Notes: generated from the letters alone by a model not told the origin. DNA of 64,000 nt from Ectothiorhodospiraceae bacterium WFHF3C12 (GCA_013519935.1 JACDUA010000002.1:99949-163948); one strand, 5' to 3'. Counted from the stretch's first letter, positions 8,385 to 18,000 are shown. Program-made: numbers and translations.

Positions 8385-9386
8385 TCAGGCCGCGTCGCGG
8401 CTCGGTGGCGCCATGAATTCGGGGCCCACCGGATCTGTGATGTTCTCCTGGAGGATAGCCTCGATACGCTCGAGGTCCCCGTCCGACAGCGACCAGCCGG
8501 CGACTTCATGGACCGGCGCCAGCTGCTCCGGATTGCGTGCGCCCCAAAGGGCCGCCGTGTGGCCCGGCTGATCGAGCAGCCACCGCACCGCCAGCGCCGG
8601 AAGGGACTTGCCGAAGTTGCTCCGGGCATACGCCGCCAGGGCATCGGCCGCGGCCAGGTACTGGTCGAAGCGGGGCTGGCGGAACTTCGGGTTGACGTTA
8701 CGAAGATCGTCGCCCTCGAAGACGCGGTCCCGGTGCATGCGTCCGCTGAGCATCCCACGGCACAGCGCCCCGTAGGTAATGGTGGCGATGCCGTGGCGGG
8801 CGCAGTAGGGCAGCACGTCCTTCTCGATCTGCCGCTCGAAGAGATTATAGGGCGGCTGGTTGGTGTGCAGTCCGCCGAACTCGCGCATCGATCCCATCTG
8901 TTCCGGCGAGAAATTGCTCACGCCTACCGCCCGTATCTTGCCGGCCTCCAGTAGCTCCTGGAGCGCGTGGGCGGTCTCCTCCAGGGGGGTCAGGGGGTCC
9001 GGCCAATGGACCTGGTAGATGTCGATGTAGTCGGTTCGCAGCCGGCGCAGGGAATCGTCCACCTCCTGCTTGACGCGCGCCCTCGTGGCCTCGCGCCAGA
9101 TCCGCTTGTGGTCGCCGGACCAGTTCAACCCGACCTTGGTGGCAAGTACGGTGTGCTGGCGGCGGTTGCCCTGTGCCAGCGCCTTGCCGACGATTTCCTC
9201 CGAACGGCCGAAGCCGTAGACGGGCGCGGTGTCGACCAGCGTTATGCCCTCGTCCACCGCGGACCGAATGGCGCGCACGGCGGCGTCCTCGTCCGTGCCG
9301 CCCCACATCCAGCCGCCAATGGCCCAGGTGCCGAGGCCAATCCGGGAGGTTTCGATATCCGTACCTGAGATGCGGGCTGTCTCCAT
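8385..9386 (-). CDS. Aldo/keto reductase (YghZ/L-fuco-type subfamily)
   Basis: A 333-residue NADPH-dependent aldo/keto reductase. The catalytic residues sit in 'LVDTAPVYGFGRSEEIVGKA', 'VLATKVGLNW' and 'IYQVHWPDP', with 'AVGVSNFSPEQM' and a C-terminal nucleotide site region 'LWGARNPEQLAPVHEVAGW'. The start at 9386 follows GGAGG. It is the first gene of a two-reductase unit, divergent from a dienelactone hydrolase-like gene, which suggests an aldehyde or hydroxycarbonyl detoxification locus. Physiological substrate unknown. Confidence 0.9.
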   Translation of the reverse strand: METARISGTDIETSRIGLGTWAIGGWMWGGTDEDAAVRAIRSAVDEGITLVDTAPVYGFGRSEEIVGKALAQGNRRQHTVLATKVGLNWSGDHKRIWREATRARVKQEVDDSLRRLRTDYIDIYQVHWPDPLTPLEETAHALQELLEAGKIRAVGVSNFSPEQMGSMREFGGLHTNQPPYNLFERQIEKDVLPYCARHGIATITYGALCRGMLSGRMHRDRVFEGDDLRNVNPKFRQPRFDQYLAAADALAAYARSNFGKSLPALAVRWLLDQPGHTAALWGARNPEQLAPVHEVAGWSLSDGDLERIEAILQENITDPVGPEFMAPPSRDAA

Positions 9387-9528
9387 GGTGCCTCCAGCGT
9401 ATTCCGATTTCACGGCTGTTACCGGACTTGGGACGGCGACAACGCGATTCAAATGCCACGGCCGGTGTGGCGCTGCTACCATCGGCGGAATCTGCGAGAC
9501 GACGATCCATGGTAGGGGGAATGGCGCA

Positions 9529-10200
9529 ATGACGGCGAATGGAGCGTTCACGCGGCCCGATGGAGGCAACTGCCCGGCCTATTTCGCGGGTCCCGGGGAG
9601 GGTGCGCCGGCGCTGGTGGTGTTACAGGAATGGTGGGGTCTCAACGAGCAGATCCAGGGTGTGGCGGACCGTCTGGCCGGGGCCGGCTACCGGGTGCTGG
9701 CCCCCGACCTGTATCGGGGTGACGTGGCGCTGGAGGTGGCCGAGGCCCAGCACCGCATGGAGATGCTGGACTTCGTCGACGCCGCCGACCAGGACATTCG
9801 CGGCGCCGTCGCCATGCTGCGGCAGTCGTCTCCCGCGGTGGGGGTCATGGGGTTCTGCATGGGCGGCGCGCTGTCCATGCTCGCCGCCGCACGCGTGCCC
9901 GAGGTGGACGCCGTCTCGGCCTGGTACGGGCTGCCGCCGGCCAACGCCCTCGACGTGGAGCGGATCGCAGCGGCAGTCCAGGGGCATTTCGGCCGCGAGG
10001 ACACCATCGTGCCGATGGAGCGGGTGGACGCCCTGGAGGCGGCGCTGCAGGCCCGCGGGCACACCTGCGAGATTCACCGTTACCAGGCCGGCCACGCGTT
10101 CGGGAACGAGAACGGCGCCAACTACGAGCCGGAGGCGGCGGCGCTCGCCTGGCAGCGCACCCTGGACTTTTTCCTCCGACAGCTTGCGGGCGGCGCATGA
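9529..10200 (+). CDS. Dienelactone hydrolase family protein
   Basis: A 223-residue alpha/beta hydrolase with the dienelactone hydrolase triad: nucleophile Cys110 in 'GFCMGG', Asp158 in 'GREDTIVP' and His189 in 'YQAGHAFGNE'. The oxyanion region 'EWWGLNEQI' is also typical. A cysteine rather than serine nucleophile is characteristic of this family, which opens lactone rings. ATG 9529 is preceded by GGGGGA at 8 bases. It diverges from the aldo/keto reductases. Without chlorocatechol genes nearby the natural lactone or ester cannot be named. Confidence 0.9.
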   Translation: MTANGAFTRPDGGNCPAYFAGPGEGAPALVVLQEWWGLNEQIQGVADRLAGAGYRVLAPDLYRGDVALEVAEAQHRMEMLDFVDAADQDIRGAVAMLRQSSPAVGVMGFCMGGALSMLAAARVPEVDAVSAWYGLPPANALDVERIAAAVQGHFGREDTIVPMERVDALEAALQARGHTCEIHRYQAGHAFGNENGANYEPEAAALAWQRTLDFFLRQLAGGA

Positions 10201-10631
10201 AACGCCGAATGCTCGCCGCCTGCCTGCACCGCGTGCCGACATGCGCACGAATCGTCTCGGCTCGCCTGGACCTGGTGACGAATACCGTTCGCAGGTTGGA
10301 TTGGGCGAAGCCGTAACCCACCGATACGTTTCGGCCCTGAGCCAACGCCGACCCGCCCCGCTCGGCGGGTGTGTCGTGTCCGTCCAGCGGTGTGGCCATG
10401 GCCGGTACATGCACTGGGCGCCGTGCGTAGGTGATCAGGGCTTCGCCTGATCCACCCCGGGAACTACGAACCGACGAAAGACGGAGGGTCTGCCGGCTGC
10501 GGAGGGGTTTCGGTACCGTCCCTCGAGCTCAACGAGCTTGAGCGCCGTGCGCGGGAGCCCCACCTCAGGCACACCGGTCCGTCGGGTCCGGCAATACACC
10601 ACCGGCACAGCAACGAGGGGTAACACCATCG
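10201..10631. other. Intergenic region, no gene seen
   Basis: No credible coding sequence. Around 10299-10323 is a 'GGTGGGTTACGGCTTCGCCC' type sequence (minus strand), a short dispersed repeat type common between genes in GC-rich proteobacteria. A related one with a full stem is seen near 24829-24862. A promoter for the glyoxalase gene is expected here but was not identified. Confidence 0.4.
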
Positions 10632-11171
10632 ATGAGCTTCACCACGGAATCCTACCCGGGCGTTCACGAGGCGACGGTTCCACAGGCCCAGGGCTTCACG
10701 TTCAACCACACGATGCTGCGGGTGAAGGACCCTGAACGCTCCCTGGACTTCTACACCCGGGTCATGGGCATGCGCGTGCTGCGTCGGCTCGACTTCGAGG
10801 AAGCCCGGTTCTCGCTGTATTTCCTGGCCAAGACGGAGGACGTCGAGGCGATTCCGGAGGACGAGGGCGAGCGCATGGCCTGGGCATTCAGCCAGCGCGG
10901 CATACTGGAGCTGACCCACAACTGGGGTACGGAGAAGGAGTCCGGTCAGCATTACCACAACGGCAACGACGAGCCCCAGGGCTTCGGTCACATCTGCTTC
11001 GCGGTACCGGATCTGGAGGCCGCGGTTGCCTGGTTCGACGAGAACGGCGTGCAGTACGTCAAGCGACCGGAGGACGGTCGCATGCCGCACATCGCGTTCA
11101 TCAAGGACCCCGACGGTTACTGGATCGAAATCCTGCAGCCGGGCCGCCTGAAGGGGCTGGGGCGGGGCTGA
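10632..11171 (+). CDS. gloA: Lactoylglutathione lyase (glyoxalase I)
   Basis: A 179-residue glyoxalase I, which isomerises the methylglyoxal-glutathione hemithioacetal to lactoylglutathione. The four metal ligands are recognisable: His in 'FNHTMLRVKDPERSLDFYT', Glu in 'ILELTHNWGTE', His in 'GFGHICFAVPD' and Glu in 'GYWIEILQP'. The longer form with the insert 'AKTEDVEAIPEDEGERMAW' resembles the eukaryotic/pseudomonad zinc-type enzymes rather than the short nickel-type E. coli enzyme. GAGGGG lies upstream of the ATG at a rather long spacing. It fits the aldehyde-detoxification genes around it. Confidence 0.92.
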   Translation: MSFTTESYPGVHEATVPQAQGFTFNHTMLRVKDPERSLDFYTRVMGMRVLRRLDFEEARFSLYFLAKTEDVEAIPEDEGERMAWAFSQRGILELTHNWGTEKESGQHYHNGNDEPQGFGHICFAVPDLEAAVAWFDENGVQYVKRPEDGRMPHIAFIKDPDGYWIEILQPGRLKGLGRG

Positions 11172-11324
11172 CAGCCATGGCCGGCGCCGGGCCTGTCCCC
11201 CGGTGCCCTGGTTTTGCGCCCGATGTCGCCGCAGCGCCCGGGCGCCGACCTCTGCCCGCCCGCGCCGCCACTGTGCTCTCTGACTCTAACCACCCGTCAT
11301 GGCGGCGTTAATCGAATCCTGGGC

Positions 11325-11352
11325 TTGACCATACGGTACAGTATGGTAAATA
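11325..11352 (+). promoter_or_regulatory. Promoter overlapped by a perfect 7-bp palindrome upstream of fadE
   Basis: ACCATAC-ggtaca-GTATGGT (11328-11347) is a perfect inverted repeat. It lies between a -35-like TTGACC (11325-11330) and a -10-like TAAATA (11347-11352) with a 16-bp spacer. A repressor bound here would block RNA polymerase. Size and symmetry suit a TetR-type fatty-acid regulator; which protein binds is unknown. The rest of the 11172-11497 gap shows nothing else. Confidence 0.55.
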
Positions 11353-11497
11353 TTGTAAAAGGATCGGGGCGACTCCATCTGCTGACAGACAGGCGGGCTT
11401 CGCGTGGGGATCCGTGGAACGGGGCCGCACGGCGCGGTACAGATTCGGGAAACGCACCGCCGGCCGGCAGCGCCGGATGGGTGATGGGAGGTATGAC

Positions 11498-13768
11498 ATG
11501 TTCCAGGGCATCATGAACTTCATGCGTAACAACAACATGTTGCCGCGCATCTCCGACACCGAGCGCCAGGCGCTCGAGGCCGGCACGGTCTGGATCGACG
11601 GGCAATTCTTCTCGGGCAACCCCGATTTCAAGGAGATGCTCGCCGAGTCCTACGACAAGCTCTCGAAGGAAGAACAGGAGTTCCTCGACGGACCGGCCGA
11701 AGAGCTCTGCCAGATGATCGATACCTACGAGATCGCCCGCACCCGCAAGGTGCCGGAGGAGGTGATCGACTTCATCAAGAAGCAGGGCTTCATGGGCCTG
11801 CTGATTCCCAGGGAATACGGCGGCAAGGAGTTCTCCACGCTGGCCATCTCCACGATCATGGCCAAGGTCAACTCCTATTCCTCGCCGGTGGGCACCTTCG
11901 TGGTCATCCCCAACTCGCTGGGCGCCGCGGAGTTGCTCAAGCACTACGGTACCGACGAGCAGAAGAACCACTACCTGCCCAAGCTCGCTAGCGGTGAATT
12001 CGTACCCTGCTTCGGCCTGACCGAGCCCACCGCCGGCTCCGACGCCGCGTCCATCAAGGCCGAAGGCGAGGTCTTCAAGGACGACAACGGCGAGGTGAAG
12101 ATCCGTCTGAACTTCCGCAAGCGCTACATCACCCTGGCGCCGGTTGCGAACCTGATTTCCCTGGCCTTCCAGATGCACGATCCGGACAACCTGCTCGGCA
12201 AGGGCGAGTATCCCGGCATCACGGTCGCGATGCTGGAGAAGGGCACGCCGGGGCTGCACAACGGTGACCACCACGTACCGATCGGCGAGGGCTTCTACAA
12301 CGGCCCCATCGTCGGCGAGGACGTCGTGGCCGCGCCGGAGCAGATTATCGGTGGTCCGGAGTACGCGGGCCAGGGCTGGCGCATGCTCATGGAGCAGCTC
12401 GCCGGCGGCCGCGCCATTTCCCTGCCGGCGGGCGCCATCGGCGGCATGAAGGCCGCCGCCAAAGTGACCGGGCCGTATTCCATGGTTCGTCACCAGTTCG
12501 GCTTCCCCATCGGCATGATGGAGGGCGTGCAGGACAAGGTCGCCCAGATCGCCGCGCTGAGCTACATGTTCGAGGGCGCGCGCATCTACTCCTGCTCGGC
12601 CATCGATCGCGGCGAGCAGCCGCCGGTGATCTCCGCCATCCTCAAGGCGGCCAGCACCGAGCACGTCCAGAAGATGATGGTCGACGGCATGGACGTGTTC
12701 TCCGGCGCCGGCGTCATGCAGGGACCGAACAACATTCTCGGCAGCGGCTACACCAGCGCCCCTGTGGGCATTACCGTCGAAGGCGCGAACATCATGACGC
12801 GCACGCTGATCATCTTCGGTCAGGGCGCGACCCGTTGCCATCCGTTCGCGCTGCCGCTGGTCAAGGCGGTGGAGGACGATGACGCCGATGCGTTCAAGCA
12901 GAATCTGCTTGGCTGGCTGGGTCACACCGCGAAGAACTGGGGCCGGACCAAGGTGCGCGGTCTGACCCGCGGCTTCAGCGCGGGCAGCCCGGTCTCCGGT
13001 CCGACGGCCACCTATTACCGCCGCCTGGCCTGGGCGTCCTCGCGGTTCGCGTTGCTGACGGATCTGGCCATGTACCTCATCGGCGGCCAGCTCAAGGTCA
13101 AGGGCAATCTGACCGGCCGCTATGCCGATGCCCTGACCTGGCAGGTGCTGGCGTTCTCCGCCCTGCGCCGGTTCGAGGCCGACGGTCAGCCGAAGGAGGA
13201 TCTGCCCCTGGTCCAGTTCGCCTGCGAATATGCCCTGGCCCGGGTGCAGGAAGCCTTCGAAGGCATCCACGCCAACTTCGACGCGCCCATCGTGGGCTGG
13301 TGGCTGCGCAAGCCCGCGGCGTTTTTCCTGCGGATCAACCCGCTGTCCACCGGCGCCGGCGACAAGCTGATCGGCCCGGCGGCGGCGACCATCCAGTCGC
13401 TCAACGACCAGTACCACCGTCTCACCGACGGGCTGGCCACGGCGAAGGAGGACGCCCCGGGGGCCGGCCGCCTGATGAAGGCCTTCCGCCTGATGGAGGA
13501 GGCCAAGCCGGCGGTGGGCAAGATCATGACGGCGCAGAAGAAGCGCGACCTGCCCAAGGGCAGCGCATGGGAGCTGATCGATGACGCCAGGCAGAAGGGC
13601 GTGATCACCGACACGGAGGCCCAGCAGCTGCGTCAGGCAAACCAGGCCGCGCTGGAGGCCATCGAGGTGGATGTGTTCACCCAGGAGGAGTATTTCTCCA
13701 ACGCGGCCCAGCCGCTGCCCTCCCATGGCGAGGCGGAGAAGAAAACGGCTGCGGGCGCGACCATCTAG
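11498..13768 (+). CDS. fadE: FadE-type acyl-CoA dehydrogenase
   Basis: A 756-residue flavoenzyme for the first step of fatty-acid beta-oxidation. The catalytic domain spans about residues 70-460 ('PCFGLTEPTAGSDAASIK', 'LEKGTPGLHNGDHHVPIG', 'VFSGAGVMQGPNNILGSGY'). The long FadE-specific C-terminal DUF1974 domain follows, with a Lys/Gln-rich tail. E. coli FadE has about 60 more N-terminal residues including membrane segments; here the protein begins MFQGIMNFMRNNNM, so the anchor is missing or reduced. ATG 11498 is preceded by GGGAGG at 6 bases. It is a single gene behind a palindromic promoter and ended by a strong terminator. Confidence 0.9.
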   Translation: MFQGIMNFMRNNNMLPRISDTERQALEAGTVWIDGQFFSGNPDFKEMLAESYDKLSKEEQEFLDGPAEELCQMIDTYEIARTRKVPEEVIDFIKKQGFMGLLIPREYGGKEFSTLAISTIMAKVNSYSSPVGTFVVIPNSLGAAELLKHYGTDEQKNHYLPKLASGEFVPCFGLTEPTAGSDAASIKAEGEVFKDDNGEVKIRLNFRKRYITLAPVANLISLAFQMHDPDNLLGKGEYPGITVAMLEKGTPGLHNGDHHVPIGEGFYNGPIVGEDVVAAPEQIIGGPEYAGQGWRMLMEQLAGGRAISLPAGAIGGMKAAAKVTGPYSMVRHQFGFPIGMMEGVQDKVAQIAALSYMFEGARIYSCSAIDRGEQPPVISAILKAASTEHVQKMMVDGMDVFSGAGVMQGPNNILGSGYTSAPVGITVEGANIMTRTLIIFGQGATRCHPFALPLVKAVEDDDADAFKQNLLGWLGHTAKNWGRTKVRGLTRGFSAGSPVSGPTATYYRRLAWASSRFALLTDLAMYLIGGQLKVKGNLTGRYADALTWQVLAFSALRRFEADGQPKEDLPLVQFACEYALARVQEAFEGIHANFDAPIVGWWLRKPAAFFLRINPLSTGAGDKLIGPAAATIQSLNDQYHRLTDGLATAKEDAPGAGRLMKAFRLMEEAKPAVGKIMTAQKKRDLPKGSAWELIDDARQKGVITDTEAQQLRQANQAALEAIEVDVFTQEEYFSNAAQPLPSHGEAEKKTAAGATI

Positions 13769-13795
13769 GCCCCCGCCGCAGCGATGACTCATCGA

Positions 13796-13820
13796 CGGCC
13801 CGCTCTGCGGGCCGTTTTTT
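13796..13820 (+). terminator. Intrinsic terminator of fadE
   Basis: CGGCCCGC-tct-GCGGGCCG followed directly by six T. It is a perfect 8-bp stem located 28 bases after the fadE stop. Confidence 0.9.
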
Positions 13821-14133
13821 GTCTGAGGTCGTCTTCCGGGGCTTCCCCGGCTCGACGAGTGCATCCGCGATACAAAAATGACCGGCGTCTCTTTCGGGGA
13901 TGGTCTCCCGCAGTTTTCATTTCGATGAGGTGGCTGGACGCGGCTCTTTCACATCCCGCTTTAATTTGAGAGTTGATTCACAAAATCAGTGCAGATCAGG
14001 TGAGAATCCGGCGGCGGATGAACTAAAGTTGCGCCGCGTTGTGCGGTGCCGCATTACTGTCTGTTGACCATCCGTCAGGGAGCACTCGGCTGGACGCCCG
14101 CCGCACGCAAAGCACTTGAAGCGGGGGAAACAC
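13821..14133. other. Intergenic region before the chemoreceptor gene
   Basis: No gene is seen. The stretch 13959-14030 is richer in A/T than its surroundings and probably contains the chemoreceptor promoter. TAAAGTT near 14022 resembles a flagellar sigma-factor -35 element, but no matching -10 was found at the expected distance. Confidence 0.3.
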
Positions 14134-15774
14134 ATGCTCCAGTCGTTGAAGCTCCGGACCCGGCTGGGTCTGATCATTGCCGTCAGTCTGGCCGGTCTGC
14201 TGGTACTGGCGACCCTGTCCATCCTGGCCCAGCGGGACAGCCTCTATCAGGCCCATGAGAAGCGTCTCACCAACCTGGTCGAGGTCGCCGCGGACGTCGT
14301 CGAGCACTACTACGGTCTCCAGAAGAGCGGGGCGATGACCCCGCAGCAGGCCAGGGAATCGGCGGCACGAACCCTGAACGCCCTGCGGTTCGACGGCTCC
14401 GACTATTTCTACGTCTTTACCGGGGACACGGTCGGTGTGGTGCATCCGCGCAATCCGAAGTTCGTGGGCATGCGCCTCGCCGACAGCGACAACCCGGTGT
14501 TGCAGGGACTGGCGAAGGGCATTAAAGGCGTGGTCGCCAACAAGGACAATCCCGCCGAAGCCCCCAGCCGCATGGAAACCCGGACCGCCGAGGGCGAGAC
14601 CGTGACACGCATGGTCTTCTCCCACTACTTCGAGCCGTGGGACTGGGTGCTGGGCAGCAGCATGACCGTGGCCAGCGTGGACGATGTCGTTGCCGCGTCC
14701 GTCACCGAGCTGGGGAGCATCGTGGGCATCGTGCTGGTACTGGTCGTTGCCGCTTCCCTGGTGGTTGCCCGGAGCGTGAACCGCCAGCTCGGCGGCGAGC
14801 CGGACGTCGCGGTGTCGTTGATGCGGCGTGTCGCCGAAGGCGATCTCACGGTCCGCGCCAGGGATGACGGCGAGGCCGGGGATGAGAGCCTGCTGGGCGC
14901 GCTGGATGACATGGTCGGCAGGCTGCGGGGCATGGTTTCGGCCGTGGGCCGCAGTGCCGAGCAGGTGGCCGAAGAGGCGCGCCACCTGGCCCACGACACG
15001 GAAGCGGTGGCCCAGTCCGGGCGGAGCTCGTCCGAGTCGACGGCGACCATGGCCGCGGCCGTGGAAGAGATGACCGTCAACATCGGCCACATCTCGGACA
15101 ACGCCAAGGCTACCGAGCGCAACTCCTCGGAGTCCGTGGAGTCCGCGGAGTCCGGCTCCGGCGAGGTCGCCGCGGCGGCGGAAGAGATCCGCAGCGTGGC
15201 CGATACCCTTCAGGAGGCGGTGACCTCGGTCAGCTCGCTGCTGCAGCGGGCCGAGGAGGTCGGATCCATCGCCGGGGTCATCAAGGACATCGCCGCGCAG
15301 ACCAACCTGCTGGCGCTCAACGCGGCGATCGAGTCGGCGCGCGCCGGCGAGCAGGGCCGCGGCTTTGCCGTCGTCGCCGGCGAGGTGCGGGATCTCGCCG
15401 CGCGCACCGGTGAGGCCACGGACCGGATCGAGACCATGATCCAGGGCATTCAGGCCGAGGTCCAGGGCACGGTCTCGGTAATCGAGCGCGCCAATCCCCA
15501 GGTGCATGCCAGCGTGGAGCGCACCGAGGCCGCCGTGGCCCGGCTCGACGCCATCCGCGCCAGTGCGCAGTTCACGCTGGAGCGCATCAGCGACGTGGCC
15601 AACGCCACCCGCGAGCAGAGCGTGGCCAGCAACAGCATCGCCGAGCAGGTCTCGGAGCTCTCCCAGGCCGTCGAGAGCACCAGCGAGTCCATGAAGAGCG
15701 CGGCAGGCTCGGTACAGAATCTGCAGCATCAGTCGGCCGCGCTGCAGGAGCTGGTGGTGCGGTTCCGGTACTGA
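14134..15774 (+). CDS. Methyl-accepting chemotaxis protein with single Cache domain
   Basis: A 546-residue chemoreceptor. The first membrane segment is at about residues 10-30 ('[18 protein letters not shown]'), followed by a periplasmic single-Cache sensor ('[20 protein letters not shown]', '[12 protein letters not shown]'). The second membrane segment is at about 190-215, then HAMP, then a signalling domain with the conserved tip '[20 protein letters not shown]'. The tip continues '[18 protein letters not shown]'; the usual VADEVR reads VAGEVR. ATG 14134 follows GGGGGAAA; a TTG 18 bases upstream is the alternative. It reports ligand binding to CheA/CheW at the cell pole; the ligand is unknown. 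Stop codons of this gene and the cupin gene abut. Confidence 0.92.
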   Translation: MLQSLKLRTRLGLIIAVSLAGLLVLATLSILAQRDSLYQAHEKRLTNLVEVAADVVEHYYGLQKSGAMTPQQARESAARTLNALRFDGSDYFYVFTGDTVGVVHPRNPKFVGMRLADSDNPVLQGLAKGIKGVVANKDNPAEAPSRMETRTAEGETVTRMVFSHYFEPWDWVLGSSMTVASVDDVVAASVTELGSIVGIVLVLVVAASLVVARSVNRQLGGEPDVAVSLMRRVAEGDLTVRARDDGEAGDESLLGALDDMVGRLRGMVSAVGRSAEQVAEEARHLAHDTEAVAQSGRSSSESTATMAAAVEEMTVNIGHISDNAKATERNSSESVESAESGSGEVAAAAEEIRSVADTLQEAVTSVSSLLQRAEEVGSIAGVIKDIAAQTNLLALNAAIESARAGEQGRGFAVVAGEVRDLAARTGEATDRIETMIQGIQAEVQGTVSVIERANPQVHASVERTEAAVARLDAIRASAQFTLERISDVANATREQSVASNSIAEQVSELSQAVESTSESMKSAAGSVQNLQHQSAALQELVVRFRY

Positions 15775-16254
15775 TCAGTAGGGCGTGCCGTCCTTGTGAA
15801 CGAACCGCCACTGGCCGTCCACCAGCGACGCCTCGATGTCGTCGTCCGGATAAGTGGCGGCATCCCCCGGCGCGCGGTCGCCGATTTCCAGATACGAGGC
15901 GGGCGCATCGGTCTCGTTGACGAGATGATGGGCGTCCCCGCTACCGGCCCTGAAGCCCGCGCACATGCCCGGGGATAGCTGCGTGGCGCCGGCGTCGGTA
16001 TACAGCGTCGGGTGGCCCTCCAGGACATAGATGAACTCGTCCTGCCGGGTGTGCGCGTGGCGCAATGCAGATGTCGCACCCGGAGCCAGCGTGGTGCGAT
16101 TGACGCCGAAATTCTCGAGCCCGAAGAGCGCACCGAGCGGCTGCTTGGTTCGCCCGGCCATCCGCGAGGCGAAGGGTTCAGGGTAATTGGACGGCCGGGT
16201 GCGGGCGGGTGCCTCGCGGGCGTTTACGGCTACCGGCCGGGACGAATCGGCCAT
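15775..16254 (-). CDS. Cupin domain protein
   Basis: A 159-residue protein with one cupin barrel. Motif 1 is 'LRHAHTRQDEFIYVLEGHPT' (metal-binding His/His/Glu), and motif 2 is 'PGMCAGFRAGSGDAHHLVNE'. The sequence 'GLENFGVNRTTLAPGATSA' is typical of small cupins of unknown substrate found in many proteobacteria. It is encoded convergently with the chemoreceptor with no bases between the two stops. Confidence 0.85.
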   Translation of the reverse strand: MADSSRPVAVNAREAPARTRPSNYPEPFASRMAGRTKQPLGALFGLENFGVNRTTLAPGATSALRHAHTRQDEFIYVLEGHPTLYTDAGATQLSPGMCAGFRAGSGDAHHLVNETDAPASYLEIGDRAPGDAATYPDDDIEASLVDGQWRFVHKDGTPY

Positions 16255-16425
16255 TGTAGAGCTCCTCTTTTCGCTTTACCGAAAGGGCGGGTCAAACCCC
16301 GAAGCGTACGCGCCGCTGAAGTAGGGGCGGTGCCGCCGTGGATGGGTTCGCTTTGTACCGGAGTGCCCCGCGGCGCCGTCAACGCCGCCACGGTACGCCA
16401 GCTTAAACCACTCCCGTGACTCTCC

Positions 16426-16842
16426 TCATCCGGACAGGTCCAATGCCAGAAGCACTGCCCAATACGCGCCTATGCCGAGTTGCACCAGTAAGAACAGGAA
16501 GCGCACCTGCACGGCCAGGACGCTGGTGGATATCAGATGTATCGAGGACTGGACGATGCGGGCGCCCAGAACGACGAATGCCAGCGGCGCGGTGATGCCG
16601 GCCGTGCCGGTGACCAGCGCCAGGAGCATGAGGCCGCCGATGAAGGGAAAGCCCTCGTAACAGTTGGCGTGGGCCCGGGCCAGTCGGTGGGCGAACGGTG
16701 ACACATCGGAGCCATCGGGCGCGAAGCTGTTGGGCTTCTTCTTGCCAGCGAGGGCATAGCCAACCCTGAGGCCGCCCAACATCACGTACAGCAGCAAGTA
16801 CCAGAGAATGAAACCAATCAGGGCGGTCGCCGTTGCCGTCAT
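16426..16842 (-). CDS. MAPEG family membrane protein
   Basis: A 138-residue, four-helix integral membrane protein. The MAPEG signature 'RLARAHANCYEGFPFIGGL' lies between the first and second helices. Family members include microsomal glutathione transferases and leukotriene synthases; bacterial members are mostly uncharacterised. The conserved basic/aromatic patch suggests possible glutathione-dependent activity on hydrophobic compounds. Confidence 0.85.
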   Translation of the reverse strand: MTATATALIGFILWYLLLYVMLGGLRVGYALAGKKKPNSFAPDGSDVSPFAHRLARAHANCYEGFPFIGGLMLLALVTGTAGITAPLAFVVLGARIVQSSIHLISTSVLAVQVRFLFLLVQLGIGAYWAVLLALDLSG

Positions 16843-16995
16843 GTTGCGTGTCTCCCGGTTGCGCTAATCCGTTGTATTTCCCTGGTGCCTTTACACCCGC
16901 CCGGTGCGGACGACCAGTGAAGTGCATTCTGGCAGCCCGGGCAACGGGCGGCACCGCGGCCGTGCGGCGCCGGCGTCCGCGGCTATTCGATTGGC

Positions 16996-17331
16996 TCAGA
17001 TGGAGTTGATCACCACGGCCCAGGCGTTGAGCAGGACGATCGCCATGAGGAAGAGGTTGCCGACCCGGCGGTTGAGGCTAACGATGGCGGTCACGGCGAA
17101 TACTTGCAGGACCTTTGCGGCGGTCAGCCCGGGCAGCAGGCCCAGGGCCTCCATCAGCCAGCGGGCGAGGGCGTTCGCCTCCTTGTGCAGGCCGAGTGCC
17201 GATACGAAGCCCACCGTGCTCACGACGTCCAGGATCATGGTGGCGAGCAGCAACAGCCACCATGCCGTATAGCGGCGCAGTGAGTAGTCGAGGTTCTCGC
17301 GCAGGGGGATTTCTTCGTCGAGTATCTTCAT
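16996..17331 (-). CDS. Small integral membrane protein, DUF5658-like
   Basis: A 111-residue hydrophobic protein with three predicted membrane helices ('YTAWWLLLLATMILDVVST', 'ALGLLPGLTAAKVLQVFAV', 'NLFLMAIVLLNAWAVVIN'). The pattern 'DVVSTVGFVSALGLHKEANA' resembles small DUF5658-type membrane proteins. The frame runs on far upstream, but that part is the translated repeat array, so ATG 17331 is chosen. Function unknown. Confidence 0.65.
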   Translation of the reverse strand: MKILDEEIPLRENLDYSLRRYTAWWLLLLATMILDVVSTVGFVSALGLHKEANALARWLMEALGLLPGLTAAKVLQVFAVTAIVSLNRRVGNLFLMAIVLLNAWAVVINSI

Positions 17332-17443
17332 CGCGGATGAATATCGCCTCGCAGGGGCGAGTTTTCCACGGGAGCGCGCCGCAATCCAGCCCGGTAATGG
17401 ACCTCCCGCAGCCCTTTGACCGGCCCCGGGGATAATCGGGGTT

Positions 17444-17970
17444 GTGGGAGCGTCGTCTTCGCCGCGATGGGGTCCGGGCCCTGTCGCCGCGGGGACGCGC
17501 CTCCCACAGCGCTTCGATGGGCCCCGGGGCATGGTCACGGATGTGGGAGCTACGTCCTCGTCGCGAGGGGTTCGGGGCCCTGTCGCCGCGGGGACGCGTC
17601 TCCCACAGCGCTTCGATCGGCCCCCGGGCATGGTCACGGATGTGGGAGCGGCGTCCTCGCCGCGGCGAGGGGGTCCGGGCCCTGTCGCCGCGGGGACGCG
17701 CCTCCCACAGCGCCTCGATGGGCCCCGGGGCATGGTCACGGATGTGGGAGCGGCGTCCTCGTCGCGAGGGGTCCGGGCCCTGTCGCCGCGGGGACGCGCC
17801 TCCCACAGCGCCTCGATGGGCCCCGGGGCATGGTCACGGATGTGGGAGCGACGTCCTCGTCGCGAGGGGTTCGGGGCCGTGTCGCCGCGGGGACGCGCCT
17901 CCCACAGCGCTTCGATGGGCCCCGGGGCATGGTCACGGATGTGGGAGCGGCGTCCTCGCCGCGATGGGGT
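17444..17970. repeat. Tandem array of about 99-bp REP-like units
   Basis: Five full copies start at GTGGGAGC at 17444, 17543, 17642, 17744 and 17842, and a partial sixth begins at 17941. Unit lengths are 99, 99, 102, 98 and 99 bp. Each unit opens with GTGGGAG and contains CTCCCAC about 55 bases later, with GCCGCG runs between, so each can fold as a hairpin. The tail of each unit is a fixed 'GGGGCATGGTCACGGAT'. The head resembles 'GTGGGAGCGGC..' REP/BIME elements of pseudomonads. The remaining parts of the 17332-18090 gap show no gene. Confidence 0.9.
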
Positions 17971-18000
17971 TTCCGTTGGCGGCACGGCCGTGGCCCTTCA

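Noticed and set aside
11297..13864. Long minus-strand ORF of 855 codons opposite fadE
   Set aside because: It is antisense to a gene with clear family motifs and has a composition typical of the complement of a GC-rich gene.
14000..14133. Flagellar sigma-28 promoter for the chemoreceptor
   Set aside because: TAAAGTT is present but the -10 element at the correct distance is not.
17444..17970. Possible CRISPR array
   Set aside because: Units are contiguous near-identical copies of about 99 bp with no unique spacers, and no cas gene is present.
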